From: Marmoricola sp. OAE513
GTDB lineage: Bacteria > Actinomycetota > Actinomycetes > Propionibacteriales > Nocardioidaceae
NCBI RefSeq assembly: GCF_040546585.1
Contig: NZ_JBEPOC010000001.1
Coordinates: 2,728,001-2,792,000 of the forward strand
Reading direction: 5' to 3'
Length of the DNA stretch: 64,000 nt
Part shown: positions 61,790 to 64,000 of the stretch, one piece after another
How the letters are laid out: each line of letters opens with the position of its first letter
Numbering within the stretch: position 1 is the stretch's first letter
The notes under the pieces: generated by a model
Seen by the model: only the letters and a program-made list of their open reading frames with translations
What the model was told of the DNA's origin: nothing
Databases searched by the model: none
Program-made: the position numbers and the translations under genes

Positions 61790-62883
61790 TCCTCGTACTC
61801 CCGCGTCCCGCGGAACGGCATCAGGTGCTGCGCGACGATCCCCTCGGGCACCGTCTCCAGCTTCAGTACGCCGTACTCCTCGGGCCAGCTTCCGTCGCGT
61901 GGCAGCTTGAAGCTGCCCATCAACATGTCGACCAGCGGCAGGTGGATCGCGTAGTTCCGGTCCCAGTAGTCGACGTGCCGGGCGTGGTGCCAGTGGTGGT
62001 AGCGGGGCAGCACCAACACGTACTCGAGCCAGCCGAACCGGATACCGATGTTCGCGTGGGCCACCACTGCCTGCAGGCCGACCAGAATAACGTAGGCGTT
62101 GACCGTCGAGGTCGAGAAGCCGAGCACCAGCAGCGGGAGCAGAACGGTGCTGCGGGTCATCACGGTCTCGATGAAGTGCACCCGCGATCCGGCGAGCCAG
62201 TCGAGGTCGCGGCTGGAGTGGTGCACCGCGTGGAAGCGCCACAGCGTGGTGATCCGGTGGTACGCGCGGTGCAGGGTCGCCTGGGCGACGTCCGCCACGA
62301 ACACCGCGAGCAGGAACTGTGCCCAGCCCGGCATCGACGCCACGACATCTTTCACGCCGGGGACCGCGATCGCACCGGCGACCGCCGAGGTCGACACCGT
62401 GACGACGATGAGGATCAGCTGGATCAGGACGTGGCTGAGGAAGAAGTAGCAGACATCCGTACGCCAGCCGGCGCGGAGCACCGGGGTCTGACGGGGAGCG
62501 AGGTGTTGCTCGAGGGGGATGAAGACCAGTGCGGAGAACAGCAGCGACAGGATGAACCAGTCCACGCCCAGCGAGTACGGCGTCGCCTCGACCGCACCGA
62601 CCTGGACGTCAGCGCCACCGAGCAGTACCGCCGCCGTGGCAGCGACGAGCCCGGTCAGCGCCACCCGCCGGTTCTGGTCGCGCAGGAAGGCTGCCGTGCC
62701 GAGGACGAACGCGCCCACCAGGCCGATCATCAGCAGCGACCGGGCGAACTCGGTCGTGTAGAGCGCACGGATCTCCTGGCTGGTCAGTGCTTGCGGGAAG
62801 TGAAAGCAGAGCACCGCGAGCAGGCTGAGCACACCCAGCAGGCAGGAGGTCGCAGGGAGGAAGAGGCGGTGTCGGATCAACAT
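61777..62883 (-). CDS. Sterol desaturase / fatty acid hydroxylase-family membrane protein
   Basis: A 368-residue membrane protein starting at ATG 62883, 6 bp after TAGCGT (leaderless candidate). Four hydrophobic segments in the first 140 residues precede the di-iron hydroxylase domain. The His motifs are LHRAYHR, FHAVHHSSRDLDW and PRYHHWHHARHVDYWD, followed by a final segment. The family hydroxylates or desaturates lipids at the membrane; the substrate cannot be told. It is divergent from the SDR gene. Confidence 0.88.
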   Translation of the reverse strand: MLIRHRLFLPATSCLLGVLSLLAVLCFHFPQALTSQEIRALYTTEFARSLLMIGLVGAFVLGTAAFLRDQNRRVALTGLVAATAAVLLGGADVQVGAVEATPYSLGVDWFILSLLFSALVFIPLEQHLAPRQTPVLRAGWRTDVCYFFLSHVLIQLILIVVTVSTSAVAGAIAVPGVKDVVASMPGWAQFLLAVFVADVAQATLHRAYHRITTLWRFHAVHHSSRDLDWLAGSRVHFIETVMTRSTVLLPLLVLGFSTSTVNAYVILVGLQAVVAHANIGIRFGWLEYVLVLPRYHHWHHARHVDYWDRNYAIHLPLVDMLMGSFKLPRDGSWPEEYGVLKLETVPEGIVAQHLMPFRGTREYEDYVA

Positions 62884-62963
62884 GCTTCAACGCTAGGAAT
62901 GTTCACCTGTCCGCGCCTGAGTGCACGTACTCAACTCCTGAGGTTCGCCACTACGCTCACGCC
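62884..62963. promoter_or_regulatory. Divergent leaderless promoters with imperfect palindrome
   Basis: TAGCGT (reverse, ending 6 bp before 62883) and TACGCT (62952-62957, ending 6 bp before 62964) form back-to-back -10 elements. Between them TGAGT and ACTCA arms (62918-62933) make an imperfect palindrome that could bind a shared regulator. Confidence 0.45.
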
Positions 62964-63803
62964 ATGAGCGAGCAGACGTTGACGGGTAAGACCGTTGTGG
63001 TAACCGGGGCCAGCGACGGGATCGGCGCAGAGGCCGCTAAGGTCCTGGCCGGGAAGGGTGCAAGAGTCCTGGTGACCGGCCGTTCCGCGGAGAAACTCAA
63101 GCCCGTCGCCGAGGCGGTCGGTACCGAACCGTTGATCGCGGACTTCGCCCGCTTCGACGACGTACGCCGCCTCGCGGCCGAGGTCAGCGAGCGTGTCGAG
63201 AAGATCGACATCCTGCTCAACAACGCCGGCGGCACGTTCGTCCCGTCGAAGAAGACACCGGACGGGCACGAGCCGAACTTCCAGGTGAACCACCTGGTTC
63301 CTTTCCTGCTGACCAACCTGCTGCGCCCCAAGCTCGCTGCGGCTGGCTCCTCGTTGGTGATCAACACCGCCAGCATCGGCAACCTGCTGGGCAAGATCGT
63401 TCTGGACGACCTCGACTACGAGCACCGTCGCGCGAGCGAGTTCCCGGCGTACGGGACGGGCAAGCTGATGAACATCGTCTTCACGCGCGGGATAGCGCAG
63501 AGGTGGACGGGTGACGGGATCGTGTCGGTCGCGGTGCACCCAGGGCCGGTCGGCAGCTCGTTCGGTCGCGACTCCTGGTTCATCGGCCTGCTGTATCGGA
63601 CGCCGCTGAAACGGTTCGGCACGATCAGCGTTCCTGATGGCGCAGCGCCGCTGGTGATGCTGGCCGAGCGGGGGCCGGACGCGGAGCTGAACGGGAAGTA
63701 CTTCAGCCGTTTCAAGGTGGACGGCAAGGAGAACAAGCAGGCGTCAGACCAGGCGATCATCGATGGGTTGTGGGAGCGCTCGGCGGAGATTGTGGGGATC
63801 TAG
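62964..63803 (+). CDS. Short-chain dehydrogenase/reductase
   Basis: A 279-residue SDR starting at ATG 62964. The cofactor motif is VVTGASDGIGAEAAKVL (TGxxxGIG, about residues 12-28), with ARVLVTGRS suggesting NADPH preference, then LLNNAGG and the active-site YGTGKL (YxxxK, Tyr about 155). The C-terminal half is consistent with retinol dehydrogenase/WW-domain oxidoreductase-like SDRs. Substrate unknown. Confidence 0.9.
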   Translation: MSEQTLTGKTVVVTGASDGIGAEAAKVLAGKGARVLVTGRSAEKLKPVAEAVGTEPLIADFARFDDVRRLAAEVSERVEKIDILLNNAGGTFVPSKKTPDGHEPNFQVNHLVPFLLTNLLRPKLAAAGSSLVINTASIGNLLGKIVLDDLDYEHRRASEFPAYGTGKLMNIVFTRGIAQRWTGDGIVSVAVHPGPVGSSFGRDSWFIGLLYRTPLKRFGTISVPDGAAPLVMLAERGPDAELNGKYFSRFKVDGKENKQASDQAIIDGLWERSAEIVGI

Positions 63804-63837
63804 TCCTTGGCTCACCAACCTTTGAAGGCAGTCCATC

Positions 63838-63859
63838 TGTCGGCCGTTGTCGATATCGT
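63838..63859 (+). promoter_or_regulatory. Possible damage-type promoter for the last gene
   Basis: TGTCGGCC (63838-63845), 8 bases, TATCGT (63854-63859), 24 bp before the ATG at 63884. Two mismatches to the TGTCGGGG core; spacing is exact. Confidence 0.35.
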
Positions 63860-63883
63860 GAGGACTCCTGAGCGAGGAGATCA

Positions 63884-64000
63884 ATGAGCGAAGTCGATGG
63901 CACTGTTGTGCCTTTGTGGACTCTGTCTACGACCGAGGGTGCGACCACGGTCCCAGTCTTCCCTGACGAGGGCGCGCTGACGGCCGAGAGAGTGGCCGAG
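63884..64000 (+). CDS. Hypothetical protein, N-terminal part
   Basis: The reading frame opens at ATG 63884 after AGGAGA and runs off the window (MSEVDGTVVPLWTLSTTEGA at the start). Thirty-nine residues are visible, too few to name a family. The ribosome-binding site and upstream promoter-like sequence support it as a real gene. Confidence 0.6.
   Translation, partial: MSEVDGTVVPLWTLSTTEGATTVPVFPDEGALTAERVAE

Noticed and set aside
1-64000. CRISPR arrays, insertion sequences, integrases, rRNA and tRNA genes
   Set aside because: I saw no spaced direct repeats of CRISPR type, no transposase or integrase motifs, and no tRNA or rRNA sequence; a covariance-model scan could still find a tRNA I missed.

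Overview
The window reads as a chromosomal segment of a high-GC actinobacterium, most likely a Nocardioides-like member of the Nocardioidaceae. The pointers are a B12-dependent ribonucleotide reductase, a WYL regulator pair, a DUF5925-type ATPase, frequent GTG starts, and promoters that suggest leaderless mRNAs. The genus is inferred; no rRNA, tRNA or ribosomal-protein gene is present to settle it.

Region 1 (1-1.4 kb): the end of nrdJ, which carries an apparent one-base frameshift, a strong terminator hairpin, and a small gene that seems cut by the left edge of a lower-GC island.

Region 2 (about 1.4-30.7 kb): a Dpd-type DNA 7-deazaguanine modification/restriction island. A forward operon with short overlaps encodes an SNF2-like helicase (DpdE), a RecQ-like helicase (DpdF), DpdG, an ATPase (DpdH), DpdI, a large helicase (DpdJ), a phospholipase-D nuclease (DpdK) and a candidate DpdD. 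A convergent operon encodes a TGT-like base-exchange enzyme (DpdA) between two DpdB-like DGQHR-type proteins, headed by a YaaA-like candidate DpdC. A divergent queC-queE-queD-folE2 operon supplies preQ0 from GTP. Genes without an obvious place in the known system are a GHKL ATPase with a nuclease-like tail and a 723-residue protein combining three helix-hairpin-helix repeats with sigma region 4-like helices.

Region 3 (about 30.7-55.3 kb): a dense accessory/defence region. It holds a Rad50-like zinc-hook ATPase with a small helical partner, an ankyrin protein, a PHP phosphoesterase, and a Macro-like/SIR2 fusion. A NrtR-type regulator sits divergent from an ARPP-1 / HEAT-like / ADP-ribosylglycohydrolase-phosphatase / degenerate ADP-ribosylglycohydrolase / HD-hydrolase operon, which looks like an NAD/ADP-ribose conflict module. 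After it come a PD-(D/E)xK nuclease, a DUF4262 protein, a NERD-helicase, a TY-Chap protein, two WYL regulators, a GIY-YIG protein, a DUF5925 ATPase, a VWA protein and a secreted HNH lipoprotein. Several of these genes share a promoter pattern (TGTCGGGG-N8-TAnnnT) with the layout of the RecA-NDp/PafBC DNA-damage promoter.

Region 4 (about 55.3-64 kb): more ordinary chromosome. It holds a secreted GH16 glycanase, a secreted protein with seven Ig-like repeats, a class I-like HMG-CoA reductase, a sterol desaturase-family membrane hydroxylase, an SDR oxidoreductase, and the start of another gene.
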